From: Gemmatimonadota bacterium
GTDB lineage: Bacteria; Gemmatimonadota; Gemmatimonadetes; Longimicrobiales; Gaopeijiaceae
Assembly: GCA_009838975.1 (NCBI GenBank)
Contig: VXQO01000025.1
Span: forward strand, 74,073 to 138,072
Reading direction: 5' to 3'
DNA: 64,000 nt
Below the pieces are notes generated by a model, which was not told the origin of the DNA, ran no database searches, and saw only the letters and a program-made list of their open reading frames with translations. Within the stretch, counting starts at the first letter, position 1, and the number at the start of each line of letters is the position of its first letter. Shown piece after piece: positions 26,943-37,100 of the stretch. Position numbers and translations under genes: made by a program.

Positions 26943-27568
26943 CGCGGCGGTGGACTGTCCAGGTCATGGCATGGCTGGTCCTGAGTTGCGCCGACCCTCC
27001 GACGGTCCAGCTGCCCCTGGCCAGCCAGTTTCCCGTTGACGACGTGCACCTCGGCATGACCTTCGGCGAACTCCGGCAGGCGCGCCCCGACGTAATGCTC
27101 ATTCCCGACACCGCGACGGTCGTGGAGGAACTCGGCGACGGACGCTTCCACTACGCCTTCACGTCGCTCGAGCGAAACCAGGCGCCCGGCCGCCGCTCGA
27201 GGCTGGTGTACATCGACCGGGCGGAAGATGAGGTTCGCGGCGACTACGCGCGACGACGGTGGGATTCGCTCGTGGTCGCACTCGCCGGCGAGTGGGACGT
27301 GGAGCCCACCTGTTCGTCGATCGAGTACGGCCGGCTGAGGTGGCGGCGGGCGACGTTCCTGGAAGATGGACAGCCTGTGGCGGCCACGGTCGATGTCGTC
27401 GGCATCACGATCGGCGATGCCGGTCCGGGCGAAGGACAAGTCGTCACGCGGGTGTGGCTGACGGACCACATCTCGCCGGTTTCATCGTTGCTGGCGGCGC
27501 CGGACGCGGTCGGAAACCGGTTTCCGGCCGGCTCCTCCGGCGCCGAGACGAGCTGTCCCGACAGGTAG
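26939..27568 (+). CDS. Hypothetical lipoprotein
   Basis: A 209-residue protein with a short lipoprotein-like signal (MAWLVLSCADPP, lipid Cys at about residue 17). A segment FPVDDVHLGMTFGELRQARPDV looks like the start of a compact beta-rich domain, as found in small periplasmic proteins; no family is recognised. It starts at GTG in a GTGA overlap with ypdA, so it probably belongs to the same transcript. Confidence 0.65.
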   Translation: MTRRWTVQVMAWLVLSCADPPTVQLPLASQFPVDDVHLGMTFGELRQARPDVMLIPDTATVVEELGDGRFHYAFTSLERNQAPGRRSRLVYIDRAEDEVRGDYARRRWDSLVVALAGEWDVEPTCSSIEYGRLRWRRATFLEDGQPVAATVDVVGITIGDAGPGEGQVVTRVWLTDHISPVSSLLAAPDAVGNRFPAGSSGAETSCPDR

Positions 27569-27630
27569 CCATTCGGGCCGGGCATCTTTTCGGCTATCTT
27601 ACGCGCCTTTACTCGATGGGTGGAGTCGGT

Positions 27631-29628
27631 ATGTCGAAGGTTCGTTCCGAAGCCAGCGAAGTCACGCTGACGCTCCCGGATGGTGCCGGGCTGACGGTCG
27701 AGACCGGTACGCCCGCCGGAGTCGTCGTGCGTTCGATCAGCGAGAGGCTGCTGCGCAGGGCAGTCGCGGTCGAGTTGGATGGAGAGGTCCTGGATCTCGT
27801 CACGCCCTTGCGGCGCGGGGGTTCGTTTCGAGTGCTGACCCCAGGGGACGAGCAGGCGCTGGCGGTGCTCCGACATTCCGCGGCTCACGTCCTGGCGACC
27901 GCGGTCCGGCGGCTGCGGCCCGACGCCGCGATCGGATTCGGTCCGGCCATCGACGACGGGTTCTTCTACGACTTCGAGGTCGATGAGCCCTTCACGCCGG
28001 CCGACCTGGAGGCATTCGAGGAGGAGATGCGACGTGTTTGCGAGGAAGCGAGCGCGTTCGTGCGTGAGGAGGTCAGCCTGCCGGAGGCCCGCAGCCGGAT
28101 GGCCGACGACGCCCTCAAGCTGGAAAGGATGGCCGACTTCGACGCGAACGACGTCATCTCCACCTACACAAACGGTGAGTTCACCGACCTCTGCCGCGGC
28201 CCGCATGTGCCCGATACCTCGCATGTGCGGCACTTCCGGCTTTTGAGCACGGCCGGTGCGTACTGGAGGGGCGACAGCAGCCGGCAGATGCTGCAGCGGA
28301 TCTACGGAACGGCCTGGTTTCGCGAGAAGGACCTCAAGGCGCATCTGAATCGGCTGGAAGAGGCGAAGCGGCGCGATCACCGGGTCCTCGGCAAGCGCCT
28401 CGATCTGTTCGAGTTTCACCCGTCCGCGCCCGGTGCCGCCTTCTGGACGCCTCGCGGCACGGTGCTCTACAACACGCTGCTCAAGTTCGAGCGCGAGTTG
28501 CAGGAGCGGGAGTTTCTCGAGGTCAAGACGCCCCTCATGTACGACAAGTCGCTCTGGGAGACCTCGGGACACTGGGGCAAGTACCGCGACGACATGTTCA
28601 TGATCCTGAACAGCGGCTCGGGGGAGCACGACGCATCGCTGAAGCCGATGAACTGTCCGTCACACTATCTCCTCTATCGGACAAGGCTGCGCTCCTACCG
28701 TGATCTGCCGCTCCGGTACGTGACATTCGACGTGCTCCACCGCAACGAGGTGACCGGTGCGCTCTCCGGACTGACCCGCGTGCGGCAGTTCCAGCAGGAC
28801 GATTGCCACTGTTTTGTCACGGAGGGGCAGATCCCGTCCGAAGTGGCGTTTCTTGTCGACTTCATCGTGAGCTTCTACAGCGCGTTCGGGCTTGAGGCGC
28901 GCATCCGGTTCGCGACTCGGCCAGAGGTGAGGATCGGGACGGACGCGCTGTGGGATCGTGCCGAAGGGGGACTTCGCACCGCTCTGGAGAAAACCGGGCT
29001 TCCGTATGAGGTCGAGGAGGGCGACGGTGCCTTCTACGGGCCGAAGATCGACTTTGCGATCACGGACGCGATCGGCCGTGAGTGGCAATGCGGTACGATT
29101 CAGCTGGACTACGTCGCGCCGGAGCGGTTCGAGCTCGAGTATGCGGGGCCGGACAACAGAATGCACCGGCCGGTGGTGATCCATCGTGCGGTGGCGGGGT
29201 CGCTGGAGCGCTTCATCGGGATCCTCATCGAGCACTTTGCCGGGGACTTCCCGTTGTGGTTGGCACCTGAACAGGTGCGGGTGGTCCTGATCGGGGCAGA
29301 TGCGGGCGAAGCGGCGGGGGCGGTCGCGGCGCGGATGACCGAGGCGGGGCTGCGGGTCTGGTTGCATCCACGTGCCGCCGAGGTCGACTTCCGCGAGGAG
29401 ATCAAGGATGCGTCGCACCTGAAGGTGCCGTACATGGCCATCGTGGGCCGGCGTGAGGCGCAGGATGGCACGGTGTCGCTGCGCGCGCGCGGCGCGAAGA
29501 AGAGACAGGTGACGCTGCCGGTCGAGGAAGCGGTGGCGCGTCTGAGGCGGGAATCGGAGGGGCGGATGCTGTGGGGAGCAGCGGGTACGATGGCGGCGGC
29601 GGGAACACGGGGGGCCGATCGCGGGTAG
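27631..29628 (+). CDS. thrS: Threonyl-tRNA synthetase
   Basis: A 665-residue class II aminoacyl-tRNA synthetase of standard domain order. An N-terminal TGS domain is followed by the editing domain with His82/His86 (HSAAH) and Cys188/His192 (CRGPH). The catalytic domain has the zinc Cys342 in MNCPSHY and motif 2 in HRNEVTGALSGLTRVRQFQQDD; the C-terminal anticodon-binding domain follows from about residue 550. I chose the ATG at 27631 because GGAG lies 5 bases upstream; another ATG at 27616 is in frame. TATCTT at 27595-27600 could be a -10, but no -35 accompanies it. Confidence 0.96.
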   Translation: MSKVRSEASEVTLTLPDGAGLTVETGTPAGVVVRSISERLLRRAVAVELDGEVLDLVTPLRRGGSFRVLTPGDEQALAVLRHSAAHVLATAVRRLRPDAAIGFGPAIDDGFFYDFEVDEPFTPADLEAFEEEMRRVCEEASAFVREEVSLPEARSRMADDALKLERMADFDANDVISTYTNGEFTDLCRGPHVPDTSHVRHFRLLSTAGAYWRGDSSRQMLQRIYGTAWFREKDLKAHLNRLEEAKRRDHRVLGKRLDLFEFHPSAPGAAFWTPRGTVLYNTLLKFERELQEREFLEVKTPLMYDKSLWETSGHWGKYRDDMFMILNSGSGEHDASLKPMNCPSHYLLYRTRLRSYRDLPLRYVTFDVLHRNEVTGALSGLTRVRQFQQDDCHCFVTEGQIPSEVAFLVDFIVSFYSAFGLEARIRFATRPEVRIGTDALWDRAEGGLRTALEKTGLPYEVEEGDGAFYGPKIDFAITDAIGREWQCGTIQLDYVAPERFELEYAGPDNRMHRPVVIHRAVAGSLERFIGILIEHFAGDFPLWLAPEQVRVVLIGADAGEAAGAVAARMTEAGLRVWLHPRAAEVDFREEIKDASHLKVPYMAIVGRREAQDGTVSLRARGAKKRQVTLPVEEAVARLRRESEGRMLWGAAGTMAAAGTRGADRG

Positions 29629-29637
29629 TCTTTTGCC

Positions 29638-30858
29638 ATGGTGAGAATCCCGCGCGTCGCCACGGCCTTGTGCTTTCCTGCAATCCTCGCGGCGTGTGAA
29701 GCCGCACCCGTCGGCAACGTCACGGGCGCCCTGATCGAGTTGAGCGAATCGGCCATCCAGGTGCTGGGGAGCTCCGACTCACTTGCCGTTGTACGCGACC
29801 TGGACATAGCCGGCGACGGGTCCGTCTGGGTGCTGAATTCGGCCGAGCCCCTGTTCGTCGGATTCGCTCCGGACGGCCAGCCCCTCGGCGCCTACGGACA
29901 GGGCGGCAGAGGACCCCGCGAATTCCCGATGCCTGCGGGCTTCCTTTCGGGCGGTTGGCAGGGTGAGGTGTGGGTCCTGGACCTGGTGCGCCACGCGATG
30001 ATCCGGGTTTCGCAGCCGGATGGCGACTGGGCCGAGATCCCGTTGCGGTCGGCTTCCCTCCCTCCGGGCACGGTGCGCGGCGGCATGAGCATGCTGAACT
30101 CCAATGTGCGAAGCGCGAGACTGGGTGGTGAGTTCATTGTCCCGCGCACGGGCGAAACCATGGAAGCCGGGCTGCTGAACTACCGTTTCTCGCTCTTGCG
30201 ACCGGACCTGATCGCCGTCGCACCGGAAGCTCGCGAGGCCCGCTCGCTCGTGGCATTGGCCGAGGTGCTCGACGACCCCGCCGGAGACTTCATTCCGAGC
30301 GACGGTGGCTTTCCGATGTGGTATCGGCTGTGGGCTCCGTGCGGAGAGAACATCGTCCGCGTCTACGATCGGGTGAGGAATCAGCTTCGCGGGTTCGACG
30401 GGTCGGGTGCCGAGGTCCTTCCCATCGAACTGCCACCCGTTCCCTTCACGGAGGTCACTGCTCGCCAGTTCGCCAAGGCGGTCTTCCCGATAAGGCAGGC
30501 CGAACTGACGGGGGATGTCTGGAGCAGGCTCAGCGAGCAGGACAGCATTCGCGTGCTGAACCGGATGGCGCAGTCGGTCCAGGGGCGGCCGCACGAACTC
30601 GCGAGCTACCTGCCGCGGTATGTGGACTTGCGGTGCAGCCCGGATGGAACGATGTGGCTGAACTCGGTTGATCTGGACGCCGGTGGCCTCGAGGGAGCCA
30701 GACTATGGCTGCGAATCACGCCTGACGGGACCATCCGGGAGGTGCGCCTGCCCGAGCGGTTTGATGCCCTCCGCTTCCTGGATTCGCGGGTCTGGGGCGT
30801 GTACAGGGACGAATTCGACGTGCCGTCGGTGGCGTCGATCGCGCTGCCGATCAGCTGA
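29638..30858 (+). CDS. Six-bladed beta-propeller-type lipoprotein
   Basis: A 406-residue lipoprotein (lipobox ILAACE, Cys at about residue 20) with NHL-like repeat signatures such as DLDIAGDGSVWVLN, GFAPDGQPLGAYGQGGRGPREF and LRCSPDGTMWLNSVD. The GxGPGEF-like string is typical of 6-bladed propeller lipoproteins that are abundant in Gemmatimonadota and Bacteroidota. Function is unknown; ligand or surface binding is likely. It begins 9 bases after thrS without a clear ribosome-binding site, and its stop overlaps that of the convergent Asp-box gene. Confidence 0.75.
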   Translation: MVRIPRVATALCFPAILAACEAAPVGNVTGALIELSESAIQVLGSSDSLAVVRDLDIAGDGSVWVLNSAEPLFVGFAPDGQPLGAYGQGGRGPREFPMPAGFLSGGWQGEVWVLDLVRHAMIRVSQPDGDWAEIPLRSASLPPGTVRGGMSMLNSNVRSARLGGEFIVPRTGETMEAGLLNYRFSLLRPDLIAVAPEAREARSLVALAEVLDDPAGDFIPSDGGFPMWYRLWAPCGENIVRVYDRVRNQLRGFDGSGAEVLPIELPPVPFTEVTARQFAKAVFPIRQAELTGDVWSRLSEQDSIRVLNRMAQSVQGRPHELASYLPRYVDLRCSPDGTMWLNSVDLDAGGLEGARLWLRITPDGTIREVRLPERFDALRFLDSRVWGVYRDEFDVPSVASIALPIS

Positions 30859-33800
30859 TCGTACGCCGCCAGTCCGTAATGATCTTCGGGGCATCCTCCA
30901 GGAGTTCGTTGAGTTCGGCGATCACACCGTTCACAATGCCGGAGAGTTCCCCCGCCCGCTGAGCGGCCCCGGCCTCGATCTCCGTGAGCACCTCCATCTG
31001 CCCGACCGTCGGCCGCGCCTGCGGGGCCGAGACGGCCCGGGAGATGTTCCGAAGCTGCTCGATCAGACGCGGCCAATCGCGAAAGCTCAGTGATCCCGGT
31101 GGACGGCGAACTTCGGCCGCCACGGCCGTGAGCTGACCCTGCGCGTCGCCGGCGACGGTCCGAACCTGTTCCTCATTGGCCAGATCCTTGCCTTCGATGG
31201 ACTCCAGCAGCCCGTCGATCTGGCCGTCCAGGTCGAGGATCGTCGCCATCATCCGGTTGAGTTGCGTCTCGAGGTCGCGCGCACGCATGGCCGCGGCGAA
31301 GCGCTCCTGGTACACGGCCTGAGACGCCGCCACGTTGGGATCGCCGCGGAGTTGGAAATCCTTCGACAACTCCTGCTCGCCCAGGTCGACCGTCGCCGTG
31401 TAGGTGCCCGGTACGGCGGGCGGGCCGGTGGGACCGAAAAAGAAGAACCCGCCACCCGGAGGACCCTCTCCCGGAATCGGTTCCGCGCCGGTCCAGCGGA
31501 GGTCCCAGATCGCGCGGTTCACGCCCGACCTGACGCCGCTGTGTTCGAATTCGCGCACGAGCACGCCGCCGCTGTCGGTGATACGCACGTCGACGGAGTT
31601 GCCCGTGGCCTCGGCGGCCTCCTCCGAAAGGTGGAAGTGGATCCACGCGCCGGGGTCGGGGTTCTCGCCGGCGAAGCGGCTCTGGCCGAAGTTGCTCGTG
31701 CGGCCCCACATCTCCCACTCGGTCGCCATGCGGATGTCGAAGAGATGTGCGTCCTGGCCGATCGCCTCGGTCAGCTCGACCATGGGCTGGATGTCGTCGA
31801 GGATCCACGCGCCGCGTCCGTGCGTCCCGATGACGAGGTCGTTGTACTCGCGCTGGATCCTGACCCCCCGCACCGACACGCGCGGAAGGTTGCCGCGGAT
31901 GTCCACCCATGTGTCGCCACGGTCCCACGAGGCGAAGATGCCCCGCTCCATGCCGACGAAGAGCAGGTCGGGGTTGGCGGGGTGCTGCCGGACGACCTTC
32001 ACGTAGTCGTCCTGGGGGAGTCCGGCGGAGATGTCGCGCCACGACTGCCCGTAGTCGCGCGTCTCGTAGAGGTGCGGGGTGAAGTCGTCGAGCCGGTGGT
32101 TGTCGACGGCCATGTACGCGGTCCCGGCATCGGTGGGCGACGCCTCGATGTTCCCGATCCACGTCTCGGCGGGCAGTCCGGGCACGCGGTCGCGCACGTT
32201 CGTCCACGTCGCGCCGTTGTCCCGTGTGATCTGCACGTTGCCATCGTCGGTGCCGACCCAGATCACGCCTGGCTCGAATTCGTCCTCGGCGATGGTGAGG
32301 ATCGTCGTGTGGAACTCCGCCGCGGTGTTGTCGTTGTAGACCTCGCCGCCGGAATCGAGCTGTTTTTCCGGGTCGTCCGTGGTGAGGTCGGGGCTGATCA
32401 CGTCCCACGAGTGGCCGTAGTCCCCGCTGCGGAAGACCACGTTGCCGCCCCAGTACACGGTGCCTGGATCGTGCGGCGAAATGACGATCGGCGCGTCCCA
32501 GTTGAAGCGGTACCTCGCCCGGTACATGCCCTGCCCCTGCGAGCCGATCATGAGCGGCCACGGCTCGATCGACCGCATCTGTCCCGAGTTGGTGTCCGTG
32601 ATGCGGAAATAGCCGCCCTGCGCGTTGGAGTAGATCAGGTTCGGTTGACCCGGCACCGGAACGGTGTAGAAGCCGTCGCCGCCGGATACCGTGTAGAAGT
32701 AGCCGGGAAGGATGCCCCGGTTGTCGTTCATACGGCTCGGACCGCACCAGTTGCCGTTGTCCTGAAGCCCGCCGCACACATAGTACGGATCGCGGTCGTC
32801 GACAAAAACGTGGTAGTACTGCGCAAGGCTGAAGTTGCGGAAGATGTGGAAGGTGGCGCCGCCGTCATACGTCACCTGCATGCCGCCGTCCGAGCCCGAG
32901 AGCACACGCTCACCGTCGAACGGGTCGATCCACAACCCCTGATGGTCTACATGCACGTCGTTGGCAATGCGCTCGAAGGTTCGGCCTCCGTCCGTCGACT
33001 TCGACAACCCGCCCGAGAGCGTGAACAGCGTCTCGTGGTCGGATGGATCCACGAAGACATCGGAGTAGTAGAAGGGCCGGAAGTTGAGCTGGTTCCTGTT
33101 GTCGTTCACCATCGTCCACGTCTCACCGTAGTCGTCGGACATGAAGAGCGTGCCCGCAGTCGGGTACTCGGTGATCAGGTAGACGATGTTCGGACGCGAC
33201 TGGGCCACGCTGATGCCGATGCGCGCCATGGGCTCGTCCGGCGTGGTCGTGATCTTCCGCCACGAGATCCCTCCGTCGCGCGAAACGTAGAGTGCGGTCT
33301 CCCTGCCCCCGTCGTCGAAGCGCCACGGCCGGCGGCGGAAGGTCCACATGCCGGCGTACACGTTCCTGGGGTTCGTCAGGTCGATGTCGATGTCCGAGCA
33401 GCCCGTGTCCTCGTCGATGAAGAGCACGTGCTCCCACGACTGCCCGCCATCGGTGGTGCGGAAGACGCCGCGCTCCTGGTGGGGGCCCCACGCGCGGCCC
33501 ATGGCGCAGACCAGGGCGACATCGGGGTCGCGCGGATCGACGACGATGCGCTTGATGCGCTCGCTGTCATCGAGGCCGAGGTGGGTCCAGGTGGCACCGC
33601 CGTCGGTCGAACGGTACACCCCGTCGCCGTATGAGACGGAGTTGCGCGGGTCGCCCTCACCGGCACCGAGCCAGAGGACGTTGTGGTCCGAGGGGGCAAG
33701 CGCCAGGGCGCCGACCGAGTAGGTGTTCTCGTCGTCCCACTGGTGCTCGAACGTCACGCCGCCGTTGGTGGTCTTCCAGACGCCCCCGTTGGCAGCCCCG

Positions 33801-34021
33801 ACCCAGAAGGTCCGCGGGTCGCCCGGCACTCCGATGATCGCGGTGACGCGTCCGCCCATGTTCACCGGACCGATGTGACGCCACTCGATGTCGCCGAGGG
33901 CGGCCGAGATGGCTTCGGCGTCCTGGGCGTGGGCCGGTGTGGCCGCGAGCGGGGCAAGGGCGAGTGGGGTGATGAGCGCGAGAGCGAGCGGGAGTGCGCT
34001 ACGGGACGACTTCATTTTCAT
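30851..34021 (-). CDS. Secreted VPS10/BNR (Asp-box) repeat protein
   Basis: A 1056-residue exported protein with a Sec signal ending at ATPAHAQ. At least nine Asp-box motifs of the S-x-D-x-G-x-T-W type occur (for example RSTDGGATW, RTTDGGQSW, SRDGGISW, SDDYGETW, TRDNGATW, TRDYGQSW), building two sialidase-like propellers over about residues 60-750. The C-terminal 300 residues contain an immunoglobulin-like segment and a helical tail. Relatives are annotated as glycosyl hydrolase or sortilin-like, but catalytic activity is unproven. I chose the ATG at 34021 (GGAG 8 bases upstream); the 35 codons before it lack a signal sequence. Confidence 0.88.
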   Translation of the reverse strand: MKMKSSRSALPLALALITPLALAPLAATPAHAQDAEAISAALGDIEWRHIGPVNMGGRVTAIIGVPGDPRTFWVGAANGGVWKTTNGGVTFEHQWDDENTYSVGALALAPSDHNVLWLGAGEGDPRNSVSYGDGVYRSTDGGATWTHLGLDDSERIKRIVVDPRDPDVALVCAMGRAWGPHQERGVFRTTDGGQSWEHVLFIDEDTGCSDIDIDLTNPRNVYAGMWTFRRRPWRFDDGGRETALYVSRDGGISWRKITTTPDEPMARIGISVAQSRPNIVYLITEYPTAGTLFMSDDYGETWTMVNDNRNQLNFRPFYYSDVFVDPSDHETLFTLSGGLSKSTDGGRTFERIANDVHVDHQGLWIDPFDGERVLSGSDGGMQVTYDGGATFHIFRNFSLAQYYHVFVDDRDPYYVCGGLQDNGNWCGPSRMNDNRGILPGYFYTVSGGDGFYTVPVPGQPNLIYSNAQGGYFRITDTNSGQMRSIEPWPLMIGSQGQGMYRARYRFNWDAPIVISPHDPGTVYWGGNVVFRSGDYGHSWDVISPDLTTDDPEKQLDSGGEVYNDNTAAEFHTTILTIAEDEFEPGVIWVGTDDGNVQITRDNGATWTNVRDRVPGLPAETWIGNIEASPTDAGTAYMAVDNHRLDDFTPHLYETRDYGQSWRDISAGLPQDDYVKVVRQHPANPDLLFVGMERGIFASWDRGDTWVDIRGNLPRVSVRGVRIQREYNDLVIGTHGRGAWILDDIQPMVELTEAIGQDAHLFDIRMATEWEMWGRTSNFGQSRFAGENPDPGAWIHFHLSEEAAEATGNSVDVRITDSGGVLVREFEHSGVRSGVNRAIWDLRWTGAEPIPGEGPPGGGFFFFGPTGPPAVPGTYTATVDLGEQELSKDFQLRGDPNVAASQAVYQERFAAAMRARDLETQLNRMMATILDLDGQIDGLLESIEGKDLANEEQVRTVAGDAQGQLTAVAAEVRRPPGSLSFRDWPRLIEQLRNISRAVSAPQARPTVGQMEVLTEIEAGAAQRAGELSGIVNGVIAELNELLEDAPKIITDWRRTIS

Positions 34022-34080
34022 ATCGGGTTCTCCGGGGATGGCTGCCTGTGACCGTGGGTAGGCAGATGGGTGGCCAACCA

Positions 34081-34107
34081 CTAATACAAGGCATCTCGTT
34101 CTGGCAA
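34081..34107 (-). promoter_or_regulatory. Weak promoter candidate for the Asp-box gene
   Basis: On the minus strand TTGCCA (34107-34102, 5/6) is followed after 15 bases by TATTAG (34086-34081, 4/6), in the 116-base gap between the propeller-amidohydrolase gene and the Asp-box gene. The short spacer makes it uncertain. Confidence 0.25.
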
Positions 34108-34137
34108 AACCTCGCGGGGTTGGCAAACGGACTCCTC

Positions 34138-37100
34138 CTAGCGCTCACCCCCGGGCTCGTCCTCCACGAACCCCCGGTACCCCAGCACCCGCTGTCGCGG
34201 CCAGACCTCGTCGAGCGTCTCCGCCTCGAACAGCCGCCCATTCATCATCACCTGCTCGACCAACACGGTATTGCGGAGGTCATCGAGGGGATTGCGCGAC
34301 AGGATCGCCAGGTCGGCAAGCTTGCCGGGCTCGATCGAGCCGAGCTCCGTCTCGAGACCGATGCCGTTCGCGCCGAAGATGGTGGCGGACTTGAGCGCGT
34401 CGTGGTTCGACATGCCGCCCGAGGCGACCATCCACAGCTCCCAGTGGAAACCGAGGCCCTGCAGCTGGCCGTGGCTGCCGACTCCAGCGAAGCCGCCGTC
34501 GGCGACCACATCGGCCAGGAAGCGGGCGTGGTCCTCGAAGACGTACTCCTCGTCGATCGCCCATGCGACCGAACCCGCCGCGCCGGCGCGCCGCCGGGTG
34601 CGGGCGTCGAGGGTCTCGCGGGGTGTGAAGCGCACCAGGCGCTCGTTGCCGAGGACGTCCTCGGTCGTGAACCAGTAGATCTCGCCCATGGGGCCGCCGA
34701 AGGAGACGATGAGGGTCGGCGTGTTCAGGACTTTCGTCTCCGAGAAGAGGCGGACGACATCGTGATAGAGCGGGTAGACGGGCAGGTTGTGTTCGATGCC
34801 GGGGTAGCCGTCCATGGCGTGCGTCAGGTCGGCCTGGTAGTCGAGGCCGGCTTCGGTGGTTGGCATGAGTTCGAGTTCGCGCGCCGCCATGACGAGCCAC
34901 TGCCGCTGCTGGCGGTTCCCCGAGAGGTACATCTTGAAGGTCTTGGTGTCGTAGTAGTCCGAGTAGCGCCGGAGCACGTCGCGGGCGTGGTCGAGGTCGC
35001 GGATGCCCTCCAGGGCCTGGTAGTTGGCGAAGACCCCCGGGCCGGTGGAGTAGATGCGCGGGCCCAGGATGTCGCCTGACCGCACCCGGTCGGCGTAGGT
35101 GAGGACATCGGAGACACCGGTCTGGGGGTCGCGAGTGGTCGTGACGCCGAAGGCCAGGTTCGCGAGGTAGCTCCACGGTTGCGTGGTGTGGACGCTGGCC
35201 GGCGGGCGGAGGTGGGCGTGGGTGTCGACGAAGCCGGGCGTGATGGTCATGCCGGAGACGTCGCGGACCTCGGCGCCACTCGGGACGTCGAGCGTGGCGG
35301 ATGGGCCGACGGCGGCGATGCGGTTGCCGTCGATGAGGATGTCGCCGGATTCGATGACTTCGTCGCCGCGCATGGTGATGACGCGGGCGCCGGTTAGCAG
35401 GAGTGTCCCGGTGGGGAGGTCGCGGGGGACATCGAGGGCGACGCGGACTTCGGTGGGCTGGTAGCGGGGGTCGGAGTCGGCGGCTGGATTGTCGGTGGCG
35501 GTGGGATCGGCGTCCTCGGCAGGGGTGTCGGCTTCGTCAGACTCCGCAGCCTCGGCAGCCTCGACGCTGTCCGCAAAGGCCTCCGCGTCCGCCAGGTTGT
35601 AGCGGAAGTACGCGTTTCCGAGCGCCCAGACCGCCTCCTCGCCATCGCTGCTCCATGACTGGAACTCGCCGCCGGACTCGGTGATCCGGGTGACCGGGAC
35701 CGCTGCGCTGGAGGGACTCCGGACCGAGACGGTCGGGGCCTCGGCGCCCACCTGCGGGACGGTCACGAGGTAGAGGTCGTTGCCGACCTTGGCCAGCGCC
35801 CGCCCCCCGGCGGGCGACACCCGAATCGAGGACGCGTTGGCTGGGGGGCCGCCGCGGTTGGCCGAAAAGCCGGTGACCTTGAGGTGTTCCTTCTCGTCGG
35901 TGCCGTCCCAGCGGATCGACACCAGGCCGCGCGCGCCCGCGTTCAGGTAGATGCGGTCGGGCTGGTCGGTGCGGAAGTGCGGCTGGGAGCGTCCCAGCGC
36001 CTCCGCCACGACCGTCGCCGCGCCGGGGGCGCCTTCGTCCGCCCCGTACCAGACGATGTCGGCTTGGCCACCGCCGCCGGCGCCTTGCAGACGTGCGCGC
36101 ACCGGCCTCTGCAGCGCCACGATGCGGTCGCCGTCTGGAGACCAGGCGGGGGATTGCAGGTAGCGCGCCGCATCCGACACGCGCCGGGCGTCGTCGCCAT
36201 TTGCCGGGATCTCCCAGAGATGGCCACCGTCCGGCTCACGCCAGCTCACCGCCGCCAGCGTCTCGCCGTCGGGCGACCATGCGGGATGGAACAGGGCACC
36301 GTCGACCTCCGCGCCGATCCGGCGCGGGACACCCCCACCTGCTTCCATCACATACAGCAGGCCAAGCGCGGTGAACGCGATCTCGCTGCCGTCCGGCGAC
36401 AGGGCGACGCCGCGGATCTGGCGCGCGCGGAAGGTCGGCGTGTCCTCGACCGGGTAGTCGAAGTCGAGGCGGGGGCCCGCGTGGATGACCACGTCGGCCG
36501 TGAAGGGGATCTCGGTGGGCTCGTTCGCATCCGTCTCGCCGGCGGCCAGCGGCACGCGCCAGAGGCGACCGCCGTAGGAAGCGATCAGTGCGGTGCCGTC
36601 GGGCGTGAAGGCGTAGCCGGGGAGGAGGTCGAGGGTCGCGCGGCTCTCCATGTCGTCGCGCTGCACGGGGTAGACCAGCCAGCGTTCGTCGCCGGTGGCG
36701 AGGTCGCGGGCGCGGAGGCCGGTGGCATCCTCGTGGCGGGAACCGTAGACGAGCGTGGCGCCGTCGGGGGACACGACCGGACGGAACCCCGACCCGTAGC
36801 GGCCGGTGACCGTCGGGCTGCGACCCGTCTCGCGGTCGTAGCGGACGAGCTGGTACTTCGGGAAAGCCGCGTCGTAGGTCCAGTCGCGTGTGCCCTGGGC
36901 GAGGTAGATGTAGCGGCCGGTGGGATCGAAGGCGGCTCCGATAGCCTTGAGCTGCTCGGGCTCGCTGATCAGGGCGATGCCGTTGCCGCCGTCGCGGTGG
37001 AAGAGCCAGGGCTTCGCGGCGCCGCCGAGCGGGCTGAAGGTGCGGGACGCGACCAGATACTGTCCGTCCGGCGACCAGTCGGGCGAGGTGTAGAGGTTGC

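Noticed and set aside
31262-33634. A 790-codon plus-strand open frame opposite the Asp-box gene
   Set aside because: It is rich in Arg/Val/His without motifs, and the minus-strand frame has nine Asp-boxes and a signal peptide.
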